Shown: positions 9,087 to 16,949 of the stretch, one piece after another
Position numbering within the stretch: position 1 is the first letter of the stretch
Layout of the letters: every line of letters begins with the position of its first letter
NCBI GenBank assembly: GCA_964462035.1
Contig: CAYXAP010000012.1
Coordinates: 1 to 64,000 of the forward strand
Length of the DNA: 64,000 bases
Direction of reading: 5' to 3'
From: UBA1660 sp964462035
GTDB taxonomy: Bacteria > Myxococcota_A > Polyangia > Polyangiales > Houyiibacteriaceae
Notes under the pieces: model-generated
What the model saw: only the letters and a program-made list of their open reading frames with translations
Told to the model about the DNA's origin: nothing
Databases searched by the model: none
Position numbers and translations under genes: made by a program

Positions 9087-9198
9087 CTCGCTTCGCATCG
9101 CCCTTGGCCCCACTCGCTTCGCATCGCCCTTGGCCCCAGTCGCTTCGCATCGCTTCTGGGCCGGCTCGCTTCGCATCGCTCTTGGCCCCGCTCGCTTC
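9087..9198. repeat. 26-bp tandem repeat, four copies plus a partial fifth
   Basis: The units start at 9087, 9113, 9139, 9165 and (partial) 9191. Units 1 and 2 are identical, unit 4 differs at two positions and unit 3 is more diverged. Each begins with CTCGCTTCGCATCGC or a close variant. A 26-bp unit shifts the frame every copy, which argues against a coding role. There are no spacers, so it is not a CRISPR array. Confidence 0.9.
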
Positions 9199-9324
9199 CA
9201 TGCGCACGGCATCTGACTCCAGCTCACCATGGGGACACTCCCCCCCTCCCCAATCCCTCGACGTTTGCGGGCCCTCCCGACCTAACTGAGTTCAACACGC
9301 GCCCGCTCTGGCCGCGGCCGTTCA

Positions 9325-9969
9325 TCACGGCTGCAACCCACTCCTCAGGCGAGCGGCGACATAGAGAGCGGCAGCTTTCGAGGGGAGGTCGGTCGCGAGG
9401 TCCACTTCGGTGCCGTCCAGGAGGGCGGCGCGAACGCGGGGTCGAGTGGACGAAGAGCTCACCCTGACGTCTTGCACTTCTTTGACCGCCACCCGAGGGA
9501 CTGGCCGCCAACGCTCGCGGGTGTGGTGTATCTCGCCTTCCGCGAGCAAGAGCTGGTGAGACGTCGGCGTCAGCGCGAGGAGCGCGACCCCTCCGACCAA
9601 GAGAACGAGTCCGATCCCCACGACCCATGCACCGACGTTGGGACCGAACATCCACGCGGCGAGCACGCTAAACGAGAGCACTGCGAGCATGGGGCGGCTT
9701 GCCCAGCGATCCGGTACATGGCGAGGGGCGGTCCAACGCAAGATCAGGCGCCCCGTGGACTCCTCGCGGTAGCTGTCCTTGGCTGGCTCGTCGCGAATGA
9801 CCGAGAGCCCGTCCGCCAGAGGCGGTAGCGATGGTCCCTCGATCGTGAGCTCGCCGTCAGCGGTGACCACCTCGAGCGCCGCTCCGCACGCACTGCACGA
9901 GCGTGGCCCGCGCGAGTCGAGCAGGTTCATCGGTGGGAGCCGAGTCCGACAGGCCGTGCACCGCAGCAT
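9325..9969 (-). CDS. Zinc-ribbon membrane protein of unknown function
   Basis: The 214-residue product starts with a probable zinc ribbon formed by two CxxC pairs (Cys4/Cys7 and Cys25/Cys28). A cytoplasmic-looking stretch follows, then two adjacent hydrophobic helices (about residues 93-132) and a C-terminal domain of about 80 residues. The layout resembles small membrane proteins with an N-terminal metal ribbon, but no named family was recognised. It starts 9 bases after the FG-GAP lipoprotein gene and appears to be the last gene of a kinase/lipoprotein/ribbon-protein transcript. No function is assigned. Confidence 0.7.
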   Translation of the reverse strand: MLRCTACRTRLPPMNLLDSRGPRSCSACGAALEVVTADGELTIEGPSLPPLADGLSVIRDEPAKDSYREESTGRLILRWTAPRHVPDRWASRPMLAVLSFSVLAAWMFGPNVGAWVVGIGLVLLVGGVALLALTPTSHQLLLAEGEIHHTRERWRPVPRVAVKEVQDVRVSSSSTRPRVRAALLDGTEVDLATDLPSKAAALYVAARLRSGLQP

Positions 9970-9978
9970 TGGCGCGGA

Positions 9979-12312
9979 TCAGATCAGCCCGCAGAAGAGG
10001 GAGGGGATCACACCCCGGTTGTTCCCGTCGCGGCACTCGAAGACCTCGCCGTCCGGGTCCACGACGACGGTGATGCTGGGCATCTCGCCGTCCGGGATCG
10101 TGTAGTCGCAGCCGACTTCGGTGCACGAGCCGACCTCGAGCAGGCGGGGGAGCGAGGTCTCGCAGGCGATCGAGGTCTCGGCCTCGTCCTCGTAGAAGAC
10201 GACGCGCGCGCCGTCGGGCACGGGGTTGGTGCCGCGGTTGCACACGCGAGCGGTCAGGGTGGTCGCGCCCATGGCGCCGCAGACGTCGTCGGCGAGCGCC
10301 ACGGTGAGGTCGGCGGCGCCGGTGCGGTCGAGGTCGCCCTGGGCGTTCATGCGGAAGTTGTTGAGGTCCGCGACGGAGTGGTTGGCCATCCACTCGCTGG
10401 TGCGCGGGATGCTGCCGTCGTCGCGCACGTGGGTGACCGAGTAGGCGTGCTGGTTCCACAGCGGGCGCGACGCGGCCCAGCGGTCCATGGCGTCGCGGAA
10501 GACGACGATGCCTTGGGCCGAGCTGAAGGTGCTGGTGCCCGCGGTGTAGATCGGGTCGGTCGCCGGGCAGCTCACACCGCTGGTCATCGCGACCACGATC
10601 TCCGAGTTGAAGTCGCCATCGACGTCCGCGATGATCGGCATCTCGTAGCCGGTGCCGCTCGAGGCGCTCTGGCTGAAGAGGACTTCGCCGTCGGTGCCCC
10701 GGTAGATGCGCACGAAGCACTCGTCGCCGTAGACGACCTCGGCGACGCCGTCGGCATCGAAGTCGAAGACGCTCGAACCGGTGACGTTGGAGCTTCGGTC
10801 CTGCGAGGGTCGGCTCCAGAGCACGCCGCGCGGCAGGCCGGCGGTGCGGTCGCAGCCGTCGCCGGTCTCGCCGTCGATGTCGCAGTCGAGATCGAAGACG
10901 GTGTAGCGACTGCCGCCCGCGACCGCGAGCTCGCGCTGACCGTCCCCGTCGAAGTCGCCGATGGTGGGCGGTCCGCCACGGCCCGCGATCTGCGCCGGTT
11001 CGTTCGGCAACGCGAACGGACCGAAGACGATGGCGCCGGTCCGGGTCATCACGCGGACGCTGCCGGTCTCGGTCGCCGCAGACGTCGGGGAGGGCGCCGC
11101 GCTGACGACGATCTCCGCGTCGCCGGGGTTCGTGCCCGGGAAGTCGCCCAGGTCCGCGACCGCCACGTGACCGAAACGCTGTGCCTCCGCCACATCGGTC
11201 GGCGCCCAGTAGTCCTCGAGCACCCAGTCGCTGCCGCTCCACGAGTAGACGCCGTCGGGGTAGACGAGCTCGGGCTCGCCGTCGCCGTCGACGTCGCTCA
11301 CCACCGAGAACACCCCGAGCCGCAGGTAGTTGTCGTAGCTCTGCCCCGGGTTGAGCAGGCAGCCGTCGGCGTCGTAGACGAAACGGCCGAGCAGGATCTC
11401 GGGGACGCCATCGTCGTCCAGGTCGTGCATCGTCGCGCCGTTGTTGTTGGTCCAGTCGTTCGGCGTGTGGCGTGGCTCGCCGGCCACGTCGCAGCGCCGG
11501 CCGTACCAGCGCCGCACGAACGCGCTCCCGTCGTACTCGAAGGCCACCAGCCCGCCCGGCGTCTCCGTTCCTTGCAGCGACGACGCCACGATCTCGGGCC
11601 GGCTCCCGTCCGCGTCCAGGTCACCGATGGCGAAGTTGCTCGCGTAGATCAGCCGGTCCGCCGCGTCGGTCAGGCTGAACTGGGTCTCGCAGGTCCGGCC
11701 GTCGACGATGCGGAGCACCCCACCATCGCGGGAGCTCGCGAACGACGAGAACACGATCGACGGGGCGAGCACGTCGGGGTCGTCGTCCAGATCGAAGTCG
11801 ATCACCATCGGCGCGCTGTAGACGTTGGCCCAGGTCGGCATCGGGGCGTCGCTGCCGTCCCAGCGGCATTGCTCTGCCGGCTCGAACTCTCCGATGTCGA
11901 TCGGGCGCGAACAGTCCGGGTCGTTGGTCACGGTCGGCGGTACGCCGTAGGGCGTGCACCGCATCGAAGTCGCCTCGCAGTAGCTGTCGCCCGCGCAGTC
12001 GTCGTTGGTCTCGCAGGGACCGAGGTCCAGCACGCACGCGTCTTCGCGGCAGCGTTCGCCCATGCGGCAGCACTCGCTTCCGCAGCTGGTGCCGAGGTCG
12101 CAGACCGCGGGACCGCCCAGGTCCGTTTCGCCCCCGTCCTCGTCTCCGCCGTCGTCGCGGGTCATGGGAATGCACACCCCATCGATGCAGACGTCCGCAC
12201 CGGTGCAGTCGCTGGTGCTCGTGCACGTGTCGCCACCACCTCCTCCGCAGTCGCAGGCGACCAGGAGGGAGAGGGCCAACGACGCGAGCGACAGTCGGGG
12301 TGAGAAGCGCAT
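9979..12312 (-). CDS. FG-GAP/VCBS-repeat outer-membrane lipoprotein
   Basis: The ATG at 12312 gives a clean lipoprotein signal (LALSLLVAC, Cys near residue 20); an upstream in-frame start would bury it. Two Cys-rich EGF-like modules follow (for example CTSTSDCTGADVCIDGVC). The remainder is a beta-propeller of FG-GAP/VCBS repeats with calcium-type loops such as DFDGDGQRELAV, DVDGDGEPELVY and DFDADGVAEVVYG. The C-terminal 120 residues resemble a small adhesion-type beta domain. Proteins of this kind are common on myxobacterial surfaces and are assumed to mediate adhesion or binding; no ligand can be named. It lies 46 bases after the kinase gene and 9 bases before the zinc-ribbon gene on the same strand. 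Confidence 0.85.
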   Translation of the reverse strand: MRFSPRLSLASLALSLLVACDCGGGGGDTCTSTSDCTGADVCIDGVCIPMTRDDGGDEDGGETDLGGPAVCDLGTSCGSECCRMGERCREDACVLDLGPCETNDDCAGDSYCEATSMRCTPYGVPPTVTNDPDCSRPIDIGEFEPAEQCRWDGSDAPMPTWANVYSAPMVIDFDLDDDPDVLAPSIVFSSFASSRDGGVLRIVDGRTCETQFSLTDAADRLIYASNFAIGDLDADGSRPEIVASSLQGTETPGGLVAFEYDGSAFVRRWYGRRCDVAGEPRHTPNDWTNNNGATMHDLDDDGVPEILLGRFVYDADGCLLNPGQSYDNYLRLGVFSVVSDVDGDGEPELVYPDGVYSWSGSDWVLEDYWAPTDVAEAQRFGHVAVADLGDFPGTNPGDAEIVVSAAPSPTSAATETGSVRVMTRTGAIVFGPFALPNEPAQIAGRGGPPTIGDFDGDGQRELAVAGGSRYTVFDLDCDIDGETGDGCDRTAGLPRGVLWSRPSQDRSSNVTGSSVFDFDADGVAEVVYGDECFVRIYRGTDGEVLFSQSASSGTGYEMPIIADVDGDFNSEIVVAMTSGVSCPATDPIYTAGTSTFSSAQGIVVFRDAMDRWAASRPLWNQHAYSVTHVRDDGSIPRTSEWMANHSVADLNNFRMNAQGDLDRTGAADLTVALADDVCGAMGATTLTARVCNRGTNPVPDGARVVFYEDEAETSIACETSLPRLLEVGSCTEVGCDYTIPDGEMPSITVVVDPDGEVFECRDGNNRGVIPSLFCGLI

Positions 12313-12358
12313 GCCGAGCAGCCTCGGCGGCGTCGCGAACCCGGTCAAGCTCGTCAGC

Positions 12359-13330
12359 TCACTCCGTGTCGATCGTCCGAGCGCTCGAGAGCTCACCGTC
12401 GACCGGTTCGATGATCGACGGTGGCGGCGTCGAGGGCTGGTCGCGGACGGATTCGAGCAGTGGCCGAATCGCTTCTCGCATCGCGGTCGCGTCGCGGAAA
12501 CGGTCGCTCGGCTCTCGCGCCATCGCCTTGGCTACGAACGCGACGATGTCGCTCGAGAGGCTGGGGCGGTGAACGCTCAGCGGGGGCGCGCTGCCGGCGA
12601 GCACCTCGTGGAAGGTCTGCACCGCGTTCACCCGTTGGTCGTAGGCGTGGCGGCCTGCGAGCATCGCATAGAGCACGAGGCCGACCGCGTAGACGTCGCT
12701 GCGAACGTCGGCGGGATCGCCGAGGATGACCTCGGGGGGAACGTAGGGCGGCGTGCCTCGCACCTCGGTCTCGTCCGATTGGTCATTGCTGCGGCGGCTG
12801 ATGCCGAAGTCGATGAGCTTCACCTGCCGCTGGGTGGTGACGAAGACGTTCGCGGGCTTCAGGTCCCCATGCAGCAGACCGCAACCGTGGATGTGGATGA
12901 GACCGCGAAGCATCCGCTCGGCGATCGTCAGCGCCTTGTTGCTGCCCATCGCCCCACGGGCCGCGATCATCGAGCCCACGGTCGGTCCCTCGAGCAGCTC
13001 CATGACGAGGTAGGGATCCGATCCGTCGAAGCCGGCGTCGTAGACCCGAACGACATGGGGATGGGCGACGGTCGCCGTGCGTTGTGCTTCCTTCAGGAAG
13101 TCCTCGCGCACGGTCTCGGAGTCACACCGGTGGAATACCTTCACGGCCACCAAGCGCTCCGTGCGCTCGTCGAATGCCGAGTAGACGTCCCCATAGCCTC
13201 CGGACCCCAAGGGCTCCGCGAGGTGGTAGCGGCTTGCGATCAGCCGAGCCATCGGCCGCAGGGTCACCTGCTTCGAAGGTGGCCCGTCCCTGGGCCCCAG
13301 CCGATCGTCGTCCTCGTCCACTCGCTCCAC
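12359..13330 (-). CDS. Hanks-type serine/threonine protein kinase
   Basis: The 323-residue protein is essentially one kinase domain with short tails and no membrane helix, so it is probably cytoplasmic. The glycine loop is LGSGGYGDVYSAF (41-53), the ATP lysine is Lys64 (VAVKVF), the catalytic loop is HGDLKPANV with Asp156 and Asn161, and the metal-binding Asp174 lies in DFG. The catalytic loop has HGD instead of HRD, which marks kinases that may not need activation-loop phosphorylation. The GTG at 13330 is used; the ATG at 13252 is a good alternative just before the kinase domain. It leads the transcript with the FG-GAP lipoprotein and zinc-ribbon genes and is divergent from recJ. Confidence 0.92.
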   Translation of the reverse strand: MERVDEDDDRLGPRDGPPSKQVTLRPMARLIASRYHLAEPLGSGGYGDVYSAFDERTERLVAVKVFHRCDSETVREDFLKEAQRTATVAHPHVVRVYDAGFDGSDPYLVMELLEGPTVGSMIAARGAMGSNKALTIAERMLRGLIHIHGCGLLHGDLKPANVFVTTQRQVKLIDFGISRRSNDQSDETEVRGTPPYVPPEVILGDPADVRSDVYAVGLVLYAMLAGRHAYDQRVNAVQTFHEVLAGSAPPLSVHRPSLSSDIVAFVAKAMAREPSDRFRDATAMREAIRPLLESVRDQPSTPPPSIIEPVDGELSSARTIDTE

Positions 13331-13363
13331 CGACCCCGATTGGGGTGAAACAGCCTATCAAAG

Positions 13364-13403
13364 GTGAACTTGAGCCACAAGAGTCCAGTGAGAGTGAACC
13401 TGA
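13364..13403. promoter_or_regulatory. Direct repeat GTGAACyTGA in the kinase/recJ gap
   Basis: GTGAACTTGA (13364-13373) and GTGAACCTGA (13394-13403) are spaced exactly 30 bases apart in the 121-base divergent gap. This is about three helical turns, which fits a regulator bound on one face. The gap could hold promoters for both genes. The regulator is unknown. Confidence 0.35.
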
Positions 13404-13451
13404 TGCACGATTCGAGTGGTGGACGACTCGGCCGCCTGATACCGTCGGCGA

Positions 13452-15140
13452 GTGACGATACGTGACGTGACATCAGGCTACCGGGTGCGCGCCACCGATC
13501 CCGTCGCCGCCGCGGCCCTCGGATCCCAGGTCGGGGTCGGCTCAGCGACCGCTCAGGTCCTGCTCCAGCGGGGCTTCACCGGTGCCACCGCGGGCGCGTT
13601 CCTCGATCCCCGACTCGCGGATCTGAGCGATCCCTCGGTGATGGCCGATCGCTCTGCAGCCGCCGACCGTCTCGCGTTCGCCTGCCGCCGGCGCGAGCGC
13701 GTGGCGCTCTTCGGCGACTACGATGTCGATGGCACCACCAGCGCCGCGATCCTCGCCGACGCGCTCGAGAAGCTCGGCGCCGAGGTCCAGGCCCACGCCG
13801 CGAATCGTTTCGAAGGGGGCTACGGGCTCTCGGAGCCGGCGCTCGATCGGTGCCTGGCGGGCGACCCCCACCTGCTGATCACCTGCGACTGCGGGTCCGC
13901 CGACCATCCGCGCATCGCGCGCGCTCGGGAGCGCGGCGTCGACGTGATCGTGGTCGACCACCACCTGGTCCCCGACGAGCCGCTTCCCGCGAATGCGTTC
14001 CTCAACCCGCACCGCCCCGACTGCGACTTCGGCTACGCCGGGCTGTGCAGCGCGGGCCTCGCGCTCAGCCTCGTCGCCGGCCTCCGCGCCGCGCTCGGCG
14101 CCAAGCTCGACGTGCGCCAATACCTCGATCTCGTCGCGCTCGGCACCGTGGCCGACGTCGCGCCGCTCGACGGTGACAACCGCGCGCTCGTTCGCGCCGG
14201 ACTCAAGGTGCTCGCCGCCCCGAAGCTTCGTCCTGGCGTCCAGGCCCTTCGGGACCGCGCCGGCCTCCGCGCGCGCCAGCCGCTCGGTGCTCAGGAGATC
14301 GCGTTCCGGCTCGCGCCACGGCTCAACGCCCCCGGCCGGCTCGGCGACGCCGCGCTCACCCTTGCGCTCTTGCGCTCTCGCGACCACGACGAGGCACAGC
14401 GCCTCGCGCGACAGATCGAAGAGGTCAACGACGAGCGCAAGTCGGTCGAGCGCGCCATGACCGAAGAGGCCATCGCCCAGGTCGAGGCCCTCTGGGGACC
14501 AGAACCGAGTCACGGCGTGGTCGTCGCCTCCGAGCGCTTCCATCGCGGGGTCGTCGGCATCACCGCCGCGCGACTCTGTGACCGCTTTGGCGTCCCGTCG
14601 GTCGTGGTCGCTCTCGACTCCGAGCGCGGCCATGGGAGCGGCCGCACGGTCGGGGACATCGACCTGCACGCGGCACTGACCCGCTGCGCTTCGCTCTTCG
14701 ACCGCTTCGGAGGTCACCGCGCGGCCGCTGGCGTCACCCTTCGGGCGGATCGCATCGAAGAGTTCCGCGAAGCGTTCGCCGCCGAGACGCCCGCGCCCGG
14801 CGCCTCCGAGCGCGCGCTCGAGGTGGACGTCGAGCTCGGCGACGCCTTCCCCATGCCGACCGCACGCGACCTGGCCCAGCTCGAACCGATGGGTCAGTCG
14901 AACCGCCCGCCCCTCTTCGCCATGCCCGGTGCTCAGGTCGAGGAGGCGCGCATCGTTGGCGACGGTCAGCACCTCAAGCTGCGCCTTCGCCACGGCGACG
15001 CCGTCGTCGGCGCGTTCGGGCCGCGGCTCGCCCACCGCATCGACGAGCTCGGCAAGGAGGTGACCGCCATCGGTACCCTCAAGCCGGACCTCTGGCGTGG
15101 TGGCGACGCCCTCGAGATCGGACTCCACGCGCTCGGCTGA
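13452..15140 (+). CDS. recJ: Single-stranded-DNA-specific 5'-3' exonuclease RecJ
   Basis: RecJ degrades single-stranded DNA 5' to 3' in recombination, mismatch repair and replication-fork processing. The DHH phosphoesterase motifs are all visible: GDYDVDGTTS (Asp89, Asp91, Asp93), DCGSAD (146-151) and VDHH (168-171). The DHHA1 region contains GGHRAAAGV. A C-terminal OB-type domain (about residues 455-560) follows. At 562 residues it is the usual length. The start is GTG at 13452; another GTG 15 bases downstream is possible. Confidence 0.95.
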   Translation: MTIRDVTSGYRVRATDPVAAAALGSQVGVGSATAQVLLQRGFTGATAGAFLDPRLADLSDPSVMADRSAAADRLAFACRRRERVALFGDYDVDGTTSAAILADALEKLGAEVQAHAANRFEGGYGLSEPALDRCLAGDPHLLITCDCGSADHPRIARARERGVDVIVVDHHLVPDEPLPANAFLNPHRPDCDFGYAGLCSAGLALSLVAGLRAALGAKLDVRQYLDLVALGTVADVAPLDGDNRALVRAGLKVLAAPKLRPGVQALRDRAGLRARQPLGAQEIAFRLAPRLNAPGRLGDAALTLALLRSRDHDEAQRLARQIEEVNDERKSVERAMTEEAIAQVEALWGPEPSHGVVVASERFHRGVVGITAARLCDRFGVPSVVVALDSERGHGSGRTVGDIDLHAALTRCASLFDRFGGHRAAAGVTLRADRIEEFREAFAAETPAPGASERALEVDVELGDAFPMPTARDLAQLEPMGQSNRPPLFAMPGAQVEEARIVGDGQHLKLRLRHGDAVVGAFGPRLAHRIDELGKEVTAIGTLKPDLWRGGDALEIGLHALG

Positions 15141-15187
15141 CACCAAACGGCTACCTTTCCACGCGGGCTCGTGGCATCACTGCAGCC

Positions 15188-15547
15188 GTGCGAGCCGCAT
15201 TCATCGCCACCTTCGCCCTCGTCGTCCTCATCGCCTGCGAGAGCGATCCCCGCCGCCGCGGGCCCGTCGACGCGGCCCCGTCGCCCCGCGACGCACAGCC
15301 GGCCGATTTCGGTCCCGGGCTCGCCGACCTCGGCCCCCGAGACCTCGGCGGTCCGGTCGACCTGGGGCGCGATCTGGGCCGCGATCTCGGTCAGGACTTC
15401 GGCATCGACTCGGGGTCCGGCGGGACCCTCTGCTCCGAGACCTGCACCTACAGCAACGACGGCGACTGCGACGACGGAGGCCCCGGCTCCGACTTCTCGC
15501 TCTGCGACTACGGCACCGACTGCATCGACTGCGGTCCGCGCAGCTAG
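15188..15547 (+). CDS. Small lipoprotein with DLG repeats and Cys-rich tail
   Basis: The 119-residue product starts at GTG 15188 with a short lipoprotein signal (MRAAFIATFALVVLIAC). The middle is Asp/Gly/Pro-rich with about seven DLG or DFG units, likely disordered. The C-terminal ~38 residues carry six Cys in the pattern CSETCTYSNDGDCDDGG followed by CDYGTDCIDCG. This Cys/Asp pattern recurs in myxobacterial surface proteins and may bind calcium or form disulphides. The stop codon overlaps the stop of the convergent gene. No enzymatic function is suggested. Confidence 0.65.
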   Translation: MRAAFIATFALVVLIACESDPRRRGPVDAAPSPRDAQPADFGPGLADLGPRDLGGPVDLGRDLGRDLGQDFGIDSGSGGTLCSETCTYSNDGDCDDGGPGSDFSLCDYGTDCIDCGPRS

Positions 15548-16101
15548 GGGGCCTTCCAGGAGAGGCGCCAGCCGCAGCGATCGCTGCCCTCGGAGCGACA
15601 CTGGAGCTTCCGGACCCGCGGGTCCTCGCCGCCGGCCACCTCGATGGTCCCGAGCATGTAGCCGCCGAGCGCGGGGCACCAGACACCGCTGCTCGAGTCG
15701 TACTCCGTCAGCTCGGTCTCGAGCCAGCCCGGGCCGCTGTCACGGATCACGAGCCTCCCGGTGTCGTGTTGGGTGGCCCAGAGCGCGGTCACGGCCCGCC
15801 GCATGGTCCGCGGTGGATCGCCCTCGGTGACCATGTTCGAGTACAGCTCGCGCAGCTGGGACTTCGCGAGCGTCCGGCCCATCTCCTCGAGTGCCTGGGG
15901 CTGCGACCCCGGGAGGAACTCGGCCAACACGGCCATCAGCTGATGGAGTGCCGACTCCGGGTACCACTGGAAGGGCAGAACGCGCTGGTCGAGATAGCCC
16001 CGCAGCTCGGATGGAACCTTCGCCGCGGCCGGCTCCCCGATCTTCCGCAGTGACCGGACCACGTCGATGAGCACGCTGCCTTTGGCTTGGGGTTCCTGCA
16101 C
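15544..16101 (-). CDS. DUF2378-like (myxobacterial paralogous family) protein
   Basis: The 185-residue protein starts at GTG 16101. Its size and landmarks match the DUF2378/TIGR02265 family, which is amplified in myxobacteria: GYLDQRVLPFQWYPE, a central GRTLAKSQLRELY, then a C-terminal GGYMLGTIEVAGG followed by CRSEGSDRCGWRLSW. The last segment resembles the Cys-containing end of V4R/haem-NO-binding-like domains, which suggests a ligand-sensing fold. There is no signal peptide or membrane helix. The family assignment rests on remembered patterns and is moderate in certainty. It is 69 bases from the hydratase gene on the same strand, so it could be a trailing member of the marR operon. Confidence 0.6.
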   Translation of the reverse strand: MQEPQAKGSVLIDVVRSLRKIGEPAAAKVPSELRGYLDQRVLPFQWYPESALHQLMAVLAEFLPGSQPQALEEMGRTLAKSQLRELYSNMVTEGDPPRTMRRAVTALWATQHDTGRLVIRDSGPGWLETELTEYDSSSGVWCPALGGYMLGTIEVAGGEDPRVRKLQCRSEGSDRCGWRLSWKAP

Positions 16102-16170
16102 GGTCCCATCGTACCGGGCCGATGTTTCGGCCCGGTCACGGCGACTTTTCCATTCGGCTTCGGATGTCGG

Positions 16171-16947
16171 TCAGCGACCGGTCCACTTCGGCTCGCGCTT
16201 CTGGAAGAAGGCGCTGAGCCCTTCGCGGGCGTCCTCGGTGCCCAGCAACGCGAAGAGCTGGTCCCGCAGGTAGGGCAGGGCGTCCGCCATCGCCTGCTCC
16301 CGCTGATGGTGGAAGGCGCGCAGCCCCATCCGCATGGCGGTCGGCGATTGGCTCGCCAGTTTGCCGGCGAGCTCTGCCGTCGCTGAGTCGAGCTCGTCAT
16401 CCGGCACCACGTGCGAGAGGAGCCCGAGCTCCTTCGCTCGTCTGGCGTCCATCTTCTCGCCGAGCAGCATCATCGACATCAGCTCCCGCCGCGGCACGAC
16501 CTGCTGGAGCACGGCCATGATCATCATCGGGAAGAGCCCACGTTTGACCTCGGGGGTACCGAGAATCGCCGACTCGCACGCCACCGCGAAGTCGCAGCTG
16601 GCGACCAGCCCGAGCCCGCCGCCCATCGCATACCCGGGCACGCGGGCGACGGTCGGCTTCTCGAGCTGAGTGAAGCGCATCAGCAGGTCGACGTAGTCGC
16701 CCTTCGGCTTCAGCTCGGACTTGCCGCCCATCTGCTTGAGGTCGCCGCCTGCGCTGAACGCCTTGCCCGCGCCCGTGAGCACGATGACGCGGACCTCGTC
16801 CGAGTCTTTGGCGTCGTCGAGCGCGTAGAGGAGCTCGTTGACCATCCCCGGACCGAGCGGGTTCTTCCGCTCGGGCAGGTTCAGGGTGATCGTCGCCACG
16901 CCGTCTGCGGCGGTGGCGGTGATCGTCTCGTAGGGTCGCTCCTGCAT
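16171..16947 (-). CDS. Enoyl-CoA hydratase/isomerase (crotonase) family protein
   Basis: The 258-residue protein has crotonase landmarks: FSAGGDLKQM for the first oxyanion-hole segment and GYAMGGGLGLVASCDFAVA for the second. The Glu equivalent to Glu164 of mammalian hydratase is kept (GTPEVKRGLFP), but the position of Glu144 is Gly (GGGLGLVAS instead of GGGCELA). One-glutamate enzymes in this superfamily include methylglutaconyl-CoA hydratases and isomerases, so a simple 2-enoyl-CoA hydratase is uncertain. It starts 2 bases after the BKACE gene and is the third gene of marR-BKACE-hydratase. The context suggests it processes an acyl-CoA made by the BKACE enzyme. Confidence 0.88.
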   Translation of the reverse strand: MQERPYETITATAADGVATITLNLPERKNPLGPGMVNELLYALDDAKDSDEVRVIVLTGAGKAFSAGGDLKQMGGKSELKPKGDYVDLLMRFTQLEKPTVARVPGYAMGGGLGLVASCDFAVACESAILGTPEVKRGLFPMMIMAVLQQVVPRRELMSMMLLGEKMDARRAKELGLLSHVVPDDELDSATAELAGKLASQSPTAMRMGLRAFHHQREQAMADALPYLRDQLFALLGTEDAREGLSAFFQKREPKWTGR

Positions 16948-16949
16948 GA

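Larger units (their letters stand above)
8518..9324. other. Gene-free, repeat-rich intergenic island
   Basis: About 800 bases hold no credible gene. Open frames exist on both strands, but they are low-complexity Ser/Arg/Pro/Ala products typical of GC-rich non-coding DNA and they run through tandem repeats whose unit is not a multiple of three. The stretch contains a 7-bp repeat, a 158-bp element with 30-bp inverted ends, a GC-rich hairpin and a 26-bp tandem repeat, each listed separately. It lies between the secF terminator and the 3' end of a minus-strand gene, so neither neighbour needs it as a promoter. Confidence 0.75.

Noticed and set aside
9087..9198. CRISPR array
   Set aside because: Repeats are directly adjacent with no spacers and no cas genes are nearby.
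8482..9216. Possible protein gene in the repeat island after secF
   Set aside because: The product is low complexity and crosses the 26-bp repeats, whose unit is not a multiple of three.
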